DNA from: Acidobacteriota bacterium
GTDB taxonomy: Bacteria; Actinomycetota; Acidimicrobiia; Acidimicrobiales; Palsa-688
Assembly: GCA_028876385.1 (NCBI GenBank)
Contig: JAGWSF010000028.1
Coordinates: forward strand, 1-64,000
Length of the DNA: 64,000 nucleotides
Reading direction: 5' to 3'
Under the pieces are notes generated by a model, which ran no database searches, was not told where the DNA came from, and saw only the letters and a program-made list of their open reading frames with translations. Below are positions 1 to 8,322 of this stretch, piece by piece. Each line of letters opens with the position of its first letter. The stretch's first letter is position 1. The translations under genes and the position numbers were made by a program.

Positions 1-102
1 CGTCGCCGCGCCGGGCCGCGTCGCCCCGGTGGGCGGCCGCCCGGCCGCCCGAGCCCGCGCCCGCCCGCCGGGTGGGGCAGCCACTTCGGCCAGAATGGCG
101 GG

Positions 103-795
103 GTGGCCGACACCCGAGCCGTCGTGTTCGACTTCTACAACACACTTGCTGCTCCCAACGCCGACGACTTCTGGTCCCGTCTGCCCGACCTGGTGGCCGC
201 CGCGGGCGGCGAGATGGACGGCCGGGCGCTCGAGGATTGGGAGCGCCTCCAGCCCGTCGAGCACCTCCGACACTCGACATCCGAGGCCGCTTACCGGGCG
301 TGGCAGGCCCGGCGCCTGGAGGAGCTGTTGGAGCAGTGTGGCGTGCCCCGCGCCGCCCACGCGGCGATAGTGGCCGAGATCGAGGACGTTCGCTATAACC
401 GGCTGTTCCAGGTCTTCCCTGACGTGGCTGATGTCCTGGCCGACCTGCGGGACCGGGGCCTGGTGGTCGGGATCTGCTCCAACTGGGACTGGGACCTCGA
501 GCGGCACCTGCGCCACAACCGCATACACGACCTCATCGACTTCTTCGTCTGCTCGGCCATCCACGGTCACCGCAAACCGCATCCCGCCATCTTCGCCACC
601 GTGATCGACCAGGCCGGTGTGGCGGCGGAGCGGATCGTGTTCGTCGGGGACAGCCTCACCGACGACATCGCCGGATCGATGACGGCGGGGCTGCGGCCGG
701 TGCACATCGCCCGCCACCACGCCTGCTCGCCCGACGGCCACGACGGGGTGCCCTGCCTGCCCGATCTCCACGGCCTGGCCGCCCTCATCGCGTAG
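103..795 (+). CDS. HAD-superfamily hydrolase
   Basis: A 230-residue haloacid-dehalogenase-fold hydrolase. All four core motifs are visible: FDFYNTL with the nucleophilic Asp at residue 10, the Ser of GICSNW near 125, the Lys of HRKPHP near 158, and VGDSLTDD near 181. Motif I reads D-x-Y rather than D-x-D, a pattern known from the 2-haloacid dehalogenase side of the HAD-IA subfamily, where the second Asp is not used for general acid catalysis; many ordinary phosphatases have D-x-D. The substrate cannot be read from sequence. The GTG at the start is followed immediately by the conserved motif, so the start is close to right. It stands alone ahead of a tandem repeat and the transglutaminase-like gene. 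Confidence 0.85.
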   Translation: MADTRAVVFDFYNTLAAPNADDFWSRLPDLVAAAGGEMDGRALEDWERLQPVEHLRHSTSEAAYRAWQARRLEELLEQCGVPRAAHAAIVAEIEDVRYNRLFQVFPDVADVLADLRDRGLVVGICSNWDWDLERHLRHNRIHDLIDFFVCSAIHGHRKPHPAIFATVIDQAGVAAERIVFVGDSLTDDIAGSMTAGLRPVHIARHHACSPDGHDGVPCLPDLHGLAALIA

Positions 796-871
796 TCGGG
801 TCGGCCGCCTCCTGGGGATCAACGCCGCCAGCCGACGGGAGCCGGATCGGCCCCGTCTCCCCCGGTTGGCC

Positions 872-919
872 GTCCCCACCCTGGGCCGTCCCCACCCTGG
901 GCCGTCCCCACCCTGGGCC
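872..919. repeat. three tandem copies of a 16-bp repeat
   Basis: Three perfect head-to-tail copies of GTCCCCACCCTGGGCC, followed by a degenerate fourth start. They lie in the intergenic space just ahead of the transglutaminase-like gene. No coding role is evident; the function is unknown. Confidence 0.8.
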
Positions 920-1013
920 GTCCCCGCCGGTGCGAACCGGCCACGCATCGCCGACCGCCCGGTATCTCGAAGGCCGGACCCGAAAGCCCGCTTCATGGGC
1001 CAGAGTGGACGGG

Positions 1014-1832
1014 GTGCTGCTCGAAGTCGGTTGTGAGTTCTCCTACCTGGCCGAAGTCCCCACCCACAGCGTGTTCCAGGTCGAACCCCGCTTCGACCGC
1101 GGCGTGCTCGCCGTCGACGAGAGGTGGACGACCACCCCTCCGACCGGGCTGTCGCGCTACCTGGACGGGTTCGGCAACATGTGTCGACGGACGACCCTCC
1201 CGTCGGGCCTGTCCTCATGGCGTTACGGCGCCACGATCGAGGTACCCGACGGCCTCGACGCCGAACGACTCGACGCCCGTGAGATGGCCGCCGAGTACCT
1301 CCCCGACACCGCCCTGGTGTTCACCCTGCCCAGCCGCTTCTGTCCGGTGCAGGAGCTGGCCGACCAGGCGTGGAGCCTGTTCGGTCCCGTCGAGCCGGGA
1401 TGGCGCCGGGTCCAGGCGATCTGCGACTGGGTCCACGACGGGATCACCTTCGACTATCTCGGCACGGCTCCGCTGGCCACTGCGGCCGACGTGGTCGACA
1501 CCGGGGTCGGGGTGTGCCGCGACTTCGCCCATCTCGCCGTGACCTTCTGCCGGGCGTTCAACATCCCGGCCCGCTACGCCTTCGGCTACCTGCCCGACAT
1601 CGGGGTCGAGCCGTCGGCCGAGGAGACCGACTTCTGCGCCTGGATGGAGGCGTACCTCGAGGGCCGGTGGTGGACCTTCGACCCCCGCAACAACCGGCGC
1701 CGGACCGGGCGGACCCTCATCGCCGTCGGCCGCGACGCGCTGGACGTGGCCATGGTGTCCACCTACGGAGGTCCCGAGCTGCTCGACATGACGGTGCGCG
1801 CCGAGCTGGTCGGCTCGCCCGCAGCGGACTAG
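1014..1832 (+). CDS. transglutaminase-like cysteine peptidase family protein
   Basis: A protein of about 272 residues with a transglutaminase-like (PF01841-type) core in its second half. The triad is visible: Cys in GVCRDFAHLA, His-equivalent region in the segment ending FCAWMEAYL, and Asp in WWTFDPRNN. Ahead of it is the beta-rich N-terminal region typical of bacterial transglutaminase-like proteins (VGCEFSYLAEVPTHSVFQV). These proteins act as peptidases or amidases, usually on unknown substrates. The frame is open upstream to 930, but homologous proteins usually begin near LLEVGCEF, so I take the GTG at 1014 (1005 is also possible). There is no signal peptide. The stop overlaps by 4 bp the stop of the convergent downstream gene. 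Confidence 0.75.
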   Translation: MLLEVGCEFSYLAEVPTHSVFQVEPRFDRGVLAVDERWTTTPPTGLSRYLDGFGNMCRRTTLPSGLSSWRYGATIEVPDGLDAERLDAREMAAEYLPDTALVFTLPSRFCPVQELADQAWSLFGPVEPGWRRVQAICDWVHDGITFDYLGTAPLATAADVVDTGVGVCRDFAHLAVTFCRAFNIPARYAFGYLPDIGVEPSAEETDFCAWMEAYLEGRWWTFDPRNNRRRTGRTLIAVGRDALDVAMVSTYGGPELLDMTVRAELVGSPAAD

Positions 1833-2821
1833 GAAGCGGCGCTCGCACCGGGCACCGGGCTCGGCAGTGCATCGGGGCGGCCACCGGTGCTGTGGTAGCG
1901 GAGGGAGAGGCCCAGCGGGGCACCACCAGTGGCGCCGCGGTCATGGCCATCGGGCGCCCGGGAGTGGTCCGGGTGCAGGTACCAGGGGCGGGTGCCGTCG
2001 ATGAAGAACGCCCGGCATATGCGGTCGGCCTCATAGGACACGAGGGCCCGGTGCAGGTCACGATCGAGTCGGGCCAGGGGGGAGGCCTCCCCTCCGGCCG
2101 GCTCCACGGTCGCGTTCGGCGAGGTCCAGTTCGACCGGAACTCGCGGGGCGGCTCCCCGGGGGCGTAGCGGCAGATCACCGGCCCGGCGTCGTCGAAGCC
2201 GATGGTCGTCGCCGGCATGTAGGTGTAGCGCCCCGCCCTGGCCGGCGCCCCCTCCGCGGCGGCGACCGTCCCTCCGGCCGGGTGGGCCAGGCCGTCGGGA
2301 GGCGGAGGCGGACCCGCCGCGTCGGGTCCCGAAGGGAAGGTGACCTGGAGTTCCACGCCCCCGTTCCCCTGGTCGCGGGGATCGACATTCGGCGAGTGGG
2401 CGGGGAAGACCCGATGACCATCGAAGCGGAACCACTCGCCGATCTCGTGCACCGCGTTGAGGATCAGGTTCTCTATCGCGTACCTGCCGACCACCTCGAG
2501 CAGTTGGTCGTCGTCGGCACCGTCGTGGACGAGCGCCGGCACACCCGCACACGGCTCGCTGCTCTGCCAGTCCCACGACCGGCTCTCCCCCGTGTCGGCC
2601 GGCCAGAGGTCCGAGTCGGCCCCGGTCATGGTCACTTCGAGCCAGACCGGCGGACCCCAGAAGCGCAGCCCGACGTCGGACCGGCGGAACTCGATCCGGT
2701 CGAGGATGGCCTCCCACCGGCCCTGGACCCACCAGCGTTCGGAATCATCTTCGCAGCTGGGTGTCTCCGCGCCTCTCGCTGCGGCGGGAAGGGAGTTCGT
2801 ACTCGACGTGCGGGCTCCCAC
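1829..2821 (-). CDS. hypothetical protein
   Basis: A 330-residue protein I do not recognise. It has a soluble, Trp/Asp-rich composition with ordered segments such as NLILNAVHEIGEWFRFDGH near the middle and a short region rich in Pro/Gly around residues 165-185. The N-terminal 25 residues are low complexity, so the true start may lie slightly downstream, although no other good start codon is present in frame before the conserved-looking ERWWVQGRW segment. It has no signal peptide or membrane segment. It is convergent with the transglutaminase-like gene and divergent from the P450. Codon use and amino-acid composition look genuinely coding. Confidence 0.6.
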   Translation of the reverse strand: MGARTSSTNSLPAAARGAETPSCEDDSERWWVQGRWEAILDRIEFRRSDVGLRFWGPPVWLEVTMTGADSDLWPADTGESRSWDWQSSEPCAGVPALVHDGADDDQLLEVVGRYAIENLILNAVHEIGEWFRFDGHRVFPAHSPNVDPRDQGNGGVELQVTFPSGPDAAGPPPPPDGLAHPAGGTVAAAEGAPARAGRYTYMPATTIGFDDAGPVICRYAPGEPPREFRSNWTSPNATVEPAGGEASPLARLDRDLHRALVSYEADRICRAFFIDGTRPWYLHPDHSRAPDGHDRGATGGAPLGLSLRYHSTGGRPDALPSPVPGASAAS

Positions 2822-2998
2822 TGGAACCCCCGATCTGCTCCCGAGAAGGGAGTGCGTTGCTCAACCTGAGCCTTCCCATCCTACCAGTCGGGTCGTTATC
2901 GGGCGGTGCCGCCGTCCGGGACGGTGGCGGCTGATCGGGCGCCCGGGCCGGGCCACCTGGGTTTAGATTTGGGTCGGATCATGGATAGGGAGGGAAGC

Positions 2999-4207
2999 GT
3001 GACCATCACCAACAGCGCCCGCTACGACATTTACGACCCCGATTTGTACGTCGACGGACCGATCCATGAGATATTCGCCGAGCTGCGCCGCACCCAGCCG
3101 GTCTACTGGCAGGAGATGCCCGGTGAGCCGGGCTACTGGGCGGTCATGAAGCACGCCGACCTGGCCCACGTGGCCCGTCACCCCGAGATCTTCTCGGCCG
3201 AGGTGGGCGGCGTGATCCTCGAGGACCAGCCCCCCGAGCGCCTGGAGCAGAGCCGCAACATGCTGCTCATGATGGACCCGCCCCGCCACACCGCCTACCG
3301 ACGGCCGCTCGTCGACAGCTTCAAGGCCCGGGTCATCGCCCGCATGGAGGACCAGATCCGGGCCATCTGCCGCGACATATTCGAACAGGTGGGCCGATCG
3401 GAGGTGGAATTCGTCCACGACGTGGCCGGGCTGCTCCCCTCGAGGGTGGTCGGCGAACTGGTCGGGATCCCGCGCGAAGACTGGTCCCAGATCCGCAAGT
3501 GGGCCGAGGAGTCCACCTCCAGCCAGGACCCCGATCTGGCCGCCTCGGACTCCTACGCCCAGACCGGCATGACCGACATGGCCATGTACGCCATGGCCTT
3601 CGCCGCCAAGCGCCGCAGCGAGGAGCCCCGCGAGGACCTGGCCAGTCTGATCCTCGCCGGCAACTTCGGGGACGGACCCATGTCCGACATCGAGTTCGCC
3701 AGCTTCTTCGTGCAGCTCGTCACGGCCGGCAACGACACGACCAAGACCATGCTGTCGTCGGGACTGCAGGCCCTCCTCGATCACCCCGACCAGATGGCCG
3801 AGCTGCGTGAGGACCGGCGCTTGCTGGCTTCCACGGTCGAGGAGATCCTCCGCTGGGCCAACCCCCTGCACTATTTCCGCCGGACGGCGACCGCCGACAC
3901 CGAGCTGCGGGGGGTTCAGATCCGGGCCGGTGAGAAGGTCGCCATGTGGTACACGTCGGCCAACCGTGACGAGGACGTCTTCGCCGACCCGCAGGCCTTC
4001 GACATCCACCGCCACCCGAACCCCCACCTGAGCTTCGGGATCGCCCAGCACTTCTGCCTGGGCGTGCACCTGGCCCGCCTCGAGGGCCGGGCCTTCTTCG
4101 ACGAGTTGCTCGGCCGCTACCCCGAGATCCGCCAGACCGGCGACGCCGTGCGCATCCGCTCGAACCTCAACAACGGCCTGAAGACCCTGCCCGTCCGACT
4201 CGGCTGA
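2999..4207 (+). CDS. cytochrome P450
   Basis: A bacterial class I cytochrome P450 of about 402 residues, a haem mono-oxygenase that would need ferredoxin and a reductase from elsewhere. Visible motifs are the oxygen-binding I-helix AGNDTTK, the ExxR of EEILRWANP, and the haem-thiolate signature FGIAQHFCLGVHLARLE with the ligand Cys. The C-terminal NNGLKTLPVRLG resembles actinobacterial CYP families acting on sterols or linear terpenoids and alkanes (CYP124/125/142-like), but the substrate is not assignable. Two starts are possible: ATG at 2981 and GTG at 2999. GTG 2999 has AGGGAGGG directly ahead, so I chose it. No redox partner gene is adjacent. Confidence 0.9.
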   Translation: MTITNSARYDIYDPDLYVDGPIHEIFAELRRTQPVYWQEMPGEPGYWAVMKHADLAHVARHPEIFSAEVGGVILEDQPPERLEQSRNMLLMMDPPRHTAYRRPLVDSFKARVIARMEDQIRAICRDIFEQVGRSEVEFVHDVAGLLPSRVVGELVGIPREDWSQIRKWAEESTSSQDPDLAASDSYAQTGMTDMAMYAMAFAAKRRSEEPREDLASLILAGNFGDGPMSDIEFASFFVQLVTAGNDTTKTMLSSGLQALLDHPDQMAELREDRRLLASTVEEILRWANPLHYFRRTATADTELRGVQIRAGEKVAMWYTSANRDEDVFADPQAFDIHRHPNPHLSFGIAQHFCLGVHLARLEGRAFFDELLGRYPEIRQTGDAVRIRSNLNNGLKTLPVRLG

Positions 4208-4208
4208 C

Positions 4209-4233
4209 ATGACCGGCCCCGGGGCCGGGTCAT
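4209..4233. terminator. palindromic hairpin, probable bidirectional terminator
   Basis: A nearly perfect 25-nt G+C-rich palindrome (ATGACCGGCCCC and its complement, with one unpaired G) starts 2 bases after the P450 stop and lies in the 50-nt gap to the convergent aldo/keto reductase. It can end transcription from both sides. There is no U-tract, which is common for actinobacterial terminators. Confidence 0.55.
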
Positions 4234-4257
4234 AAGTACCTTTGCCGTGGTAGCCGG

Positions 4258-5283
4258 TCAGCTGCTGCTGGAGCGACTCCACAGGTTGATGCCCGAGTCG
4301 GTGGCGTGACGGTCGATCTCGGCCAGTTCGGCGGCGTCGAAGTCGAGGCGGTCGAGGGCGGCCACGTTCTCCTCCAGCTGCTCGACCGAACTGGCGCCGA
4401 TCAGGGTGGAGGTGACCCGCGCGTCCCTCAAGGTCCAGGCCAGGGCCATCTGCGACAGCTTCTGTCCCCGGGACTCGGCGATCCCGGCCAGGGAACGGAC
4501 CTTGGCCAGGGTGTCCTCGGAGAGCATGTCCTCCTTGAGCGACCCGTTGCGGCTGGCGCGCGAGCCCTCCGGCACGCCGTTGAGGTAGCGGTCGGTGAGC
4601 AGCCCCTGGGCGAGGGGCGAGAAGACGATGCAGCCCGCACCTTCGGCGTCGAGGGCGTCGAGCAGTTCGGGTTCGATCCAACGGTTGAGCATTGAGTACG
4701 ACGGCTGGTGGATCAGGAGCGGCGTGCCCATGGCCGAGAGCAGTCCGGCCGCTTCGGTGGTGCGGGCCGCCGAGTACGACGAGATACCGGCATAGAGGGC
4801 CTTGCCCTGGCGGACGGCGGTGTCGAGGGCGCCCATGGTCTCCTCCAGCGGCGTGTCGGGGTCGAAGCGGTGGGAGTAGAAGATGTCCACGTAGTCGAGT
4901 CCCATCCGCCGCAGGCTCTGGTCGAGGCTGGCCAGCAGGTACTTGCGCGACCCCCATTCGCCGTAGGGTCCCGGCCACATGTCGTACCCGGCCTTGGTGG
5001 AGATCACCATCTCGTCGCGGTAGGGGGCCAGGTCGGAGGCGACGACCCGGCCGAATACCTCCTCGGCCGACCCGTAGGGCGGCCCGTAGTTGTTGGCCAG
5101 GTCGAAATGGGTGATGCCCAGATCGAACGCCCTCAGGAGGATGGCTCTCGACCCGTCGAGCGGCCGGCTCCAACCGAAGTTCTGCCACAGCCCCAGGGAG
5201 ATGGCCGGCAGCTTGAGGCCGCGGCGGCCGCAGCGCCGGTAGGGCATCGACTCGTAACGGGATCCTGAGGCGTTCCAGGGCAT
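4258..5283 (-). CDS. aldo/keto reductase, YghZ/AKR14-like
   Basis: A 341-residue NADPH-dependent aldo/keto reductase. The catalytic tetrad is visible: Asp and Tyr in HFDLANNYGPPYGSAE, Lys in ISTKAGYDMW, and His in FYSHRFDPDTP. The insertion around GPYGEWGSRKYLLASLDQSL and the NNYGPPYGSAE motif are characteristic of the AKR14 (YghZ, L-glyceraldehyde-3-phosphate reductase) group, whose members reduce small aldehydes such as methylglyoxal. It lies 27 nt downstream of the 2OG-oxygenase-like gene and is probably in one operon with it and the LacI regulator, so it is likely controlled by the ligand of that regulator. Confidence 0.88.
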   Translation of the reverse strand: MPWNASGSRYESMPYRRCGRRGLKLPAISLGLWQNFGWSRPLDGSRAILLRAFDLGITHFDLANNYGPPYGSAEEVFGRVVASDLAPYRDEMVISTKAGYDMWPGPYGEWGSRKYLLASLDQSLRRMGLDYVDIFYSHRFDPDTPLEETMGALDTAVRQGKALYAGISSYSAARTTEAAGLLSAMGTPLLIHQPSYSMLNRWIEPELLDALDAEGAGCIVFSPLAQGLLTDRYLNGVPEGSRASRNGSLKEDMLSEDTLAKVRSLAGIAESRGQKLSQMALAWTLRDARVTSTLIGASSVEQLEENVAALDRLDFDAAELAEIDRHATDSGINLWSRSSSS

Positions 5284-5310
5284 TCGGGCTCCTAGGTGTA
5301 GAGGGCGGTT

Positions 5311-6198
5311 TCAGGTGGTCGGACGGGGGAGGTCGTCGGGGGGTTCGTCTTCGGCTCCGATCTCGATACCCCGGATGGCCCGGAGACGATCGCGCAGCAG
5401 CTCGAAAGCGGTGGTGTCGCCGATGCCCACGTCGTCGGCGGCGTGCAGGAACAAAGGGGTGGACACCCGGGATCGGGCCGCCTCGTCGCCTTCGGGGAGC
5501 ACCACCCGGTGGGTGGTCGAGGGGTAGAAGCCGCCGGTCGCCCAGCTGAGCATGTCACCGCTGTTGACCACCAGGCTCCCAGGGTCGCACGGCACGTCAT
5601 GCCAGGCCCCGGACAGGTCGAGGACCTGCAGGCCGGGTCGGTCGGCGGCCGGCAGGACGGTCAGCAGGTTGATGTCCTCGTGGGCCGCGGCCCGCATCGC
5701 CCCGGGCGGCGGAGGGGAGAGGACCGGCGGGTAATGCAGTATGCGCAGGAGGGTGCGGCGAGAACCGGCCAGCATCAGAGCGAGGGGCATGGACAGCTGA
5801 GCGCTCACCTCGGGCGGGGTCACCCGGTCCAGCCATCCGAGCAGAGTGGTGGCCACCGCCGTCGCTTCGCGGTGCAGTTGGGCCGCCGACCGGCTCGGGC
5901 CCTCGGGCCGGGCCCCCCACGGGTACCAGTGGAAGTACTCCTTCAGGTCTTTGGCGGCCGCCCCCACCGCGGTCTCGGAGACCTCCAGGGGGTGGTAGCC
6001 GTCCTGGCGGCCGGGGGCGGGGAGGTAGCGGTACTTCTCCTCGCCGGCGAACCAGGCCAGCCATTCCCGCTGGACCCGGGCGATCACCTCGGGGGTGATG
6101 GGATGGGAGACCACCACGGCGAAGCCGGTGGTCCGCAACGACTCGGCCAGGGCCTCGGCCGCGTCGGGGGATCGGTAGTCCACGGTGAGAAGGGTCAC
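5311..6198 (-). CDS. isopenicillin N synthase-like 2-oxoglutarate/Fe(II) oxygenase
   Basis: A 295-residue non-haem iron dioxygenase of the isopenicillin N synthase/2OG family. The double-stranded beta-helix iron ligands are visible as HEDINLLTVL (His-x-Asp) and the distal His in TTHRVVLPEG, followed by RSRVSTPLF, where the Arg-x-Ser pair binds the co-substrate carboxylate. The N-terminal DIOX_N-like part ends in YRYLPAPGRQDGYHPLEVSE. The substrate is unknown. Its ATG overlaps the TGA of the upstream LacI gene by 4 bp, so the two are translationally coupled; the aldo/keto reductase follows. Confidence 0.85.
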   Translation of the reverse strand: MTLLTVDYRSPDAAEALAESLRTTGFAVVVSHPITPEVIARVQREWLAWFAGEEKYRYLPAPGRQDGYHPLEVSETAVGAAAKDLKEYFHWYPWGARPEGPSRSAAQLHREATAVATTLLGWLDRVTPPEVSAQLSMPLALMLAGSRRTLLRILHYPPVLSPPPPGAMRAAAHEDINLLTVLPAADRPGLQVLDLSGAWHDVPCDPGSLVVNSGDMLSWATGGFYPSTTHRVVLPEGDEAARSRVSTPLFLHAADDVGIGDTTAFELLRDRLRAIRGIEIGAEDEPPDDLPRPTT

Positions 6199-7262
6199 AG
6201 GCCTCCTGTCGTCGCTGTGGGCGGCGGGGTGCGCCGCTTGGCCCGAACCACCGGGTCGGGGCAGCCGCAGGACCCCCGGGTCAGGAGGTCCACCGGGAAC
6301 ACCACCCGTTCGGGGGGTCCGTCGAGGAGGAGATCGACGGCCTTGACGGCCATCTGGTCGACGGGCTGGACCACCGAGCTCAGACCCGGCACCGAGAAGG
6401 CCGCTTGGGAGATGCCGTCGAATGACACCACCGCCAGGTCATCGGGCACCCGCCGGCCGGCGTCCACCGCGGCCCGCAGCACCCCGAAGGCCTGCTCGTC
6501 GGTGGTGACGAACACCGCCGAGGGGGGACGGGCCCGGCGCAGGAGCCGGGCGGCCGCCTCGTAGCCGGCGCCGCGGTCGATGCTGGCGTGCACCACCGGG
6601 CAGGCACCGCGCCCCAGTCCCATCTCGGCCACCGCCGCGCTCCAGCCCTTCTCCCGTTCGGCCGTCGGCCACAGCGGCGGCGGCCCGGAGATGCAGGCGA
6701 TGCGGCGGTGACCGTGGCCGGCGAGGTGCCTGGTCGCTTCGGCCGCCCCCCCGACGTTGTCGACGGTGACGGTGGCGGCCCGCAACCCGCCGACCGGGCG
6801 GTCGACGGCGACCACCGGGACGCCGCTTCGGTTGAGTTCCCTGACCGTGGCCGCCGCCGGTCCCACCGCCAGCAGGATGAGGCCGTCGACGCGCCGGTCG
6901 AGGAGCTGCTCGATCAGCAGCTGCTCGCGCTGGTGGTCCACCGCGCTGTTGGCCAGCAGCACGGTGTGGCCCCGCGCCGAGGCGGCCCCCTCCACCGCCC
7001 GGGCCACGTCGCTCATGAACGGGTTGGTGATGTCGGCGACCACCAGCCCCACCGTCTCGGTGCGCCGGGCGGCCAGCGCCCGGGCGATGCGGTCGGGGCG
7101 GTAGCCGAGCTGGTTCACCGCGCCGAGCACCCGGGCCCGGGTCGCCGCCGCGACCGGTCGGGGGCCGCCGTTGACCACGTAGCTGACGACCGCCGTCGAC
7201 GTGCCGGCCAGGCGGGCCACGTCGGCGCGGGTCGGTCCGCGACCCTGCCGGCGGGCTGTCAT
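6195..7262 (-). CDS. LacI-family transcriptional regulator
   Basis: A 355-residue LacI/GalR repressor. The N-terminal helix-turn-helix is clear (RADVARLAGTSTAVVSYVVNG, about residues 12-32), followed by the hinge helix GYRPDRIARALA and a periplasmic-binding-protein-like sensor domain (TETVGLVVADITNPFM, VDGLILLAVG, VFVTTDEQAFGVL). It is co-transcribed with the oxygenase-like and aldo/keto reductase genes and divergent from the nucleoside hydrolase. The position suggests a sugar or nucleoside ligand and control of both sides of the 65-nt divergent gap (inference). The C-terminus ends in a short Cys/Arg/Pro tail beyond the usual fold. Confidence 0.9.
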   Translation of the reverse strand: MTARRQGRGPTRADVARLAGTSTAVVSYVVNGGPRPVAAATRARVLGAVNQLGYRPDRIARALAARRTETVGLVVADITNPFMSDVARAVEGAASARGHTVLLANSAVDHQREQLLIEQLLDRRVDGLILLAVGPAAATVRELNRSGVPVVAVDRPVGGLRAATVTVDNVGGAAEATRHLAGHGHRRIACISGPPPLWPTAEREKGWSAAVAEMGLGRGACPVVHASIDRGAGYEAAARLLRRARPPSAVFVTTDEQAFGVLRAAVDAGRRVPDDLAVVSFDGISQAAFSVPGLSSVVQPVDQMAVKAVDLLLDGPPERVVFPVDLLTRGSCGCPDPVVRAKRRTPPPTATTGGL

Positions 7263-7327
7263 GATTCACCCCTACGGGATTCACCCCGGCCGGAACCACC
7301 CCGGGCGGGTCGTCGGCAGGAGGTCAG
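7263..7327. promoter_or_regulatory. divergent promoter region, LacI gene / nucleoside hydrolase gene
   Basis: A 65-nt gap between two divergent starts. It contains two direct copies of GATTCACCCC (7263-7272 and 7278-7287), centre to centre 15 nt apart, and then AGGAGG a few bases ahead of the hydrolase GTG. Direct repeats are not the usual LacI operator geometry, so a regulatory role is only a suggestion. Confidence 0.3.
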
Positions 7328-8281
7328 GTGGCGCAGCACAAGCTCATCCTCGATGGTGACTACGGCATTGACGACTCCATCGCCGCCCTGTACCTCTGCC
7401 GCCGATCGGATGTGGAGATCCTGGCCGTCGGCTCGGTGCACGGCAACGCCACCGCCGCCGACGCCGCCCGTAACGCCATATCGGTGCTCGACCTCGGAGG
7501 GCGCCCCGACGTCCCCGTCGCGGTCGGCGCCGGCCGGCCGATGGCCCAGGCCGTCAGCATCAGCTCCATGGTCCACGGCGACGACGGCCTCGGGGGAGTG
7601 GCCCCGTCCCCGCCGCCCGACCGCCGGCCGGTCCCCACCCCCGCCGCGGTGCAGCTGATAGAGGCGGTCCGCTCCCACCCGGGGGAGTGCACCGTGGTGG
7701 CCACCGGTCCGCTCACCAACCTGGCGCTGGCTGTCCTGCTCGACCCGGAGGTGCCTTCCCTGGTCGCCAACGTGGTCATCATGGGTGGCACCGTCGACCA
7801 TCCCGGAAATGTAGGCCCTAACGCCGAGGCCAACATCGCCCACGACCCCGAAGCCGCCCAACTGGTCCTCGGAGCCGACTGGCCGGTGACCCAGGTCGGC
7901 CTCGACGTCACCATGCCCACCTGGCTCGGCCCCGACGACCTGGCGCGGGTGGAAGCCTCCACCACGCCCACCGGACGGTTCGTGTGGGGGATCCTGCAGC
8001 ACTACCTGGCCTTCTACGCCGCCCGCCACCGCCGTCACGGCTGTCCGGTCCACGACCCGAGCGCCGCCCTCGTGGCCCTCGACCCCTCCCTGGCGCAGTG
8101 GTTCGAGGCTCCCGTCGACGTCGAGCTGCGCTCGCTGCACAACCGGGGCATGCTCGTGGTCGACCGGCGGGAGTTCGCCGCGTCGGAGCGGACCGAGGAG
8201 CGACCCCCGGTGAAGATCGTCACCGCCCTCGACTCCCGGAGGCTGATCGACAGCCTCCTCGACGGCCTGCTCGGCGACTGA
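7328..8281 (+). CDS. nucleoside hydrolase (IUNH family)
   Basis: A 317-residue inosine/uridine-preferring nucleoside hydrolase, which cleaves the N-glycosidic bond of ribonucleosides to give base and ribose. The N-terminal calcium-binding Asp cluster is visible as LDGDYGIDDSIAAL (family form DTDPGxDDA), and the second conserved block is IMGGTVDHPGNVGPNAEANIAHDPEAA with the Asn/Asp substrate contacts. The late His-Asp element HGCPVHDPSAAL is also present. The first motif reads DGDYGIDD, slightly off the usual form. GTG 7328 is preceded by GGAGG. Freed purine base could feed the amidohydrolases and molybdenum hydroxylase encoded just downstream (inference). Confidence 0.92.
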   Translation: MAQHKLILDGDYGIDDSIAALYLCRRSDVEILAVGSVHGNATAADAARNAISVLDLGGRPDVPVAVGAGRPMAQAVSISSMVHGDDGLGGVAPSPPPDRRPVPTPAAVQLIEAVRSHPGECTVVATGPLTNLALAVLLDPEVPSLVANVVIMGGTVDHPGNVGPNAEANIAHDPEAAQLVLGADWPVTQVGLDVTMPTWLGPDDLARVEASTTPTGRFVWGILQHYLAFYAARHRRHGCPVHDPSAALVALDPSLAQWFEAPVDVELRSLHNRGMLVVDRREFAASERTEERPPVKIVTALDSRRLIDSLLDGLLGD

Positions 8282-8322
8282 CCGCCGCCGGGCTCCTGCC
8301 GCCACCCGTGGAGAGGCCGGCC

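Noticed and set aside
872-919. 16-bp tandem repeats as a regulatory array
   Set aside because: Only three copies, no symmetry, and no conserved promoter element linked to them; recorded as a repeat only.
2963-5188. A 741-residue minus-strand frame across the P450 and into the aldo/keto reductase
   Set aside because: Both real genes have complete motifs; the antisense reading is repetitive and motif-free.
7263-7287. Direct repeats as a definite LacI operator
   Set aside because: LacI-family operators are palindromic; these are direct repeats of a C-rich sequence, so only a weak regulatory note was kept.
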